This document shows, one piece after another, positions 63,419-64,000 of a stretch of 64,000 bases of DNA. The notes under the pieces are model-generated. The model worked only from the letters and a program-made list of their open reading frames with translations. It was not told the origin of the DNA and searched no databases. The number at the start of each line of letters is the position of its first letter. Positions within the stretch are counted from its first letter, which is position 1. The position numbers were made by a program, and so were the translations under genes. The DNA is from Dyella lutea (lineage in GTDB: Bacteria > Pseudomonadota > Gammaproteobacteria > Xanthomonadales > Rhodanobacteraceae): positions 1,406,001-1,470,000 of the forward strand of contig NZ_JAMZEK010000001.1 in assembly GCF_024158035.1 (NCBI RefSeq), written 5' to 3'.

Positions 63419-64000
63419 CGGCTGGCCTCCGGCTGGGCGTGGGTGGGTACGGTGGTGCCCGGGACATGCGCTTCCTCGCTGGTGCGGCGCAGGTAGGAGT
63501 CGGAATAGGCGGCCGAGCGTGCGGGCAGCAGCGGGTCGTCGGAGAGGGCGATGCCGGCGGGCAGCACGGTGGGGTCGTAGTTGATGTCGCGGCACGGGCC
63601 GCTGTCCTGCGGCTGTTCGCTGGTGAGCACCAGGGTGCCGGCGTCGATCGTGGTGCGGTCGTTCGGCCACGCCTTGGTGGCGTCGTCGGTCGGATCGCCG
63701 GGGTTGGCCAGGGTCACCAGCAGGTGCCAGCGCTGCGGACCTGAGGCGAGCCGTTGCCTGAGATCGCCGATCAGGTAGTCGTCGCTGGCGGGGGCGGGTT
63801 GCGCATCAGTCGCTTCGGGAACCACGCGCCAGCGCACGGCCTGGCGCTGGCCCGTGGCATCGATGAAGTAGAACGCGTCGATGCCGAAATAGCTCTCGGT
63901 GACAAAGCTGGCCGACGGCTTGGCGGTCTTCGCCCAGGCGCGGAACGCGGCGGTCTCCGGATGCGCGGCGAAGAACGCGGCCAGCCTGGCCGGTTCCGGC
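63415..64000 (-). CDS. Catalase-like family peroxidase, C-terminal part (cut by window edge)
   Basis: The last 194 residues of a protein resembling the small catalase-related peroxidases (SrpA-like). The frame is open to the window edge and begins with PARLAAFFAAHPE, then SYFGIDAFYFIDATGQRQAVRWR, the conserved beta-barrel part. The haem Tyr lies in the C-terminal third of catalases and may be in the YDPTVLPAGI region (DINYDPTVLPAG), typical of these proteins. The 3' end overlaps the cytochrome b561 gene by 4 nt. The N-terminus with the catalytic His is outside the window. Confidence 0.88.
   Translation of the reverse strand, partial: PEPARLAAFFAAHPETAAFRAWAKTAKPSASFVTESYFGIDAFYFIDATGQRQAVRWRVVPEATDAQPAPASDDYLIGDLRQRLASGPQRWHLLVTLANPGDPTDDATKAWPNDRTTIDAGTLVLTSEQPQDSGPCRDINYDPTVLPAGIALSDDPLLPARSAAYSDSYLRRTSEEAHVPGTTVPTHAQPEASR

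Overview
The window is a high-GC (roughly two-thirds G+C), densely coded bacterial chromosome segment. Gene content and order point to a gammaproteobacterium of the Xanthomonadales/Lysobacterales, most likely Rhodanobacteraceae (Dyella/Rhodanobacter/Frateuria-like). The main clues are a kdsD-kdsC-lptCAB-rpoN-hpf-hprK-rapZ block that runs into a short PTS phosphorelay (EIIA, HPr, EI), plus DUF2066, DUF3108, CreD, Hda and an FeS-type photolyase. This placement is inference from protein resemblance and synteny. I found no rRNA, tRNA, CRISPR array, insertion sequence or prophage.

Layout. 0-13 kb: a TPR-like membrane protein, an epimerase-like protein, penicillin-binding protein 1B, a lipoprotein, a frameshifted small membrane gene, DinG/YoaA helicase, a glyoxalase-fold protein, a sugar porter, CreD, TsaB and an orphan methyltransferase. 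13-15 kb: a YeiH-type exporter divergent from a YeiE-like LysR regulator. 15-25 kb: a twelve-gene minus-strand block for Kdo synthesis, LPS export, sigma-54, ribosome hibernation and a regulatory PTS. 25-35 kb: IbaG, MurA, DUF3108, PurN/PurM, DUF2066, PerM, Hda, SuhB and TrmJ. 35-45 kb: ExoD, CorC/CNNM, DUF47-Pit phosphate transport, an alkyltransferase-like protein, RecQ, a LacI regulator, and an FeS photolyase overlapping a 54-aa DUF2256 gene missed by length cut-offs. 45-64 kb is more accessory: a hexapeptide-repeat secreted protein and an outer-membrane protein sharing a perfect FNR-type site, a ferritin-like protein, tandem alpha/beta hydrolases, small membrane proteins, three SDRs (two paired with LysR regulators), an ankyrin protein, a carboxymuconolactone decarboxylase with an AraC regulator, a PhyH-type dioxygenase, SRPBCC and OsmC proteins, a second frameshifted gene, and a cytochrome b561-catalase-like peroxidase pair cut by the window edge.

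Functionally, the first 45 kb is mostly envelope building (MurA, PBP1B, Kdo, Lpt), DNA maintenance (DinG, RecQ, ATL, photolyase, Hda) and nutrient or stress signalling (PTS, HPF, RpoN, Pit). The last 20 kb looks like small redox and detoxification units with local regulators. I see no large new system. The best leads are regulatory or small: the bidirectional FNR site with its repeat protein, a run of three dyads downstream of the OsmC gene, a candidate Pho box before DUF47-pit, and the DUF2256-photolyase pair.
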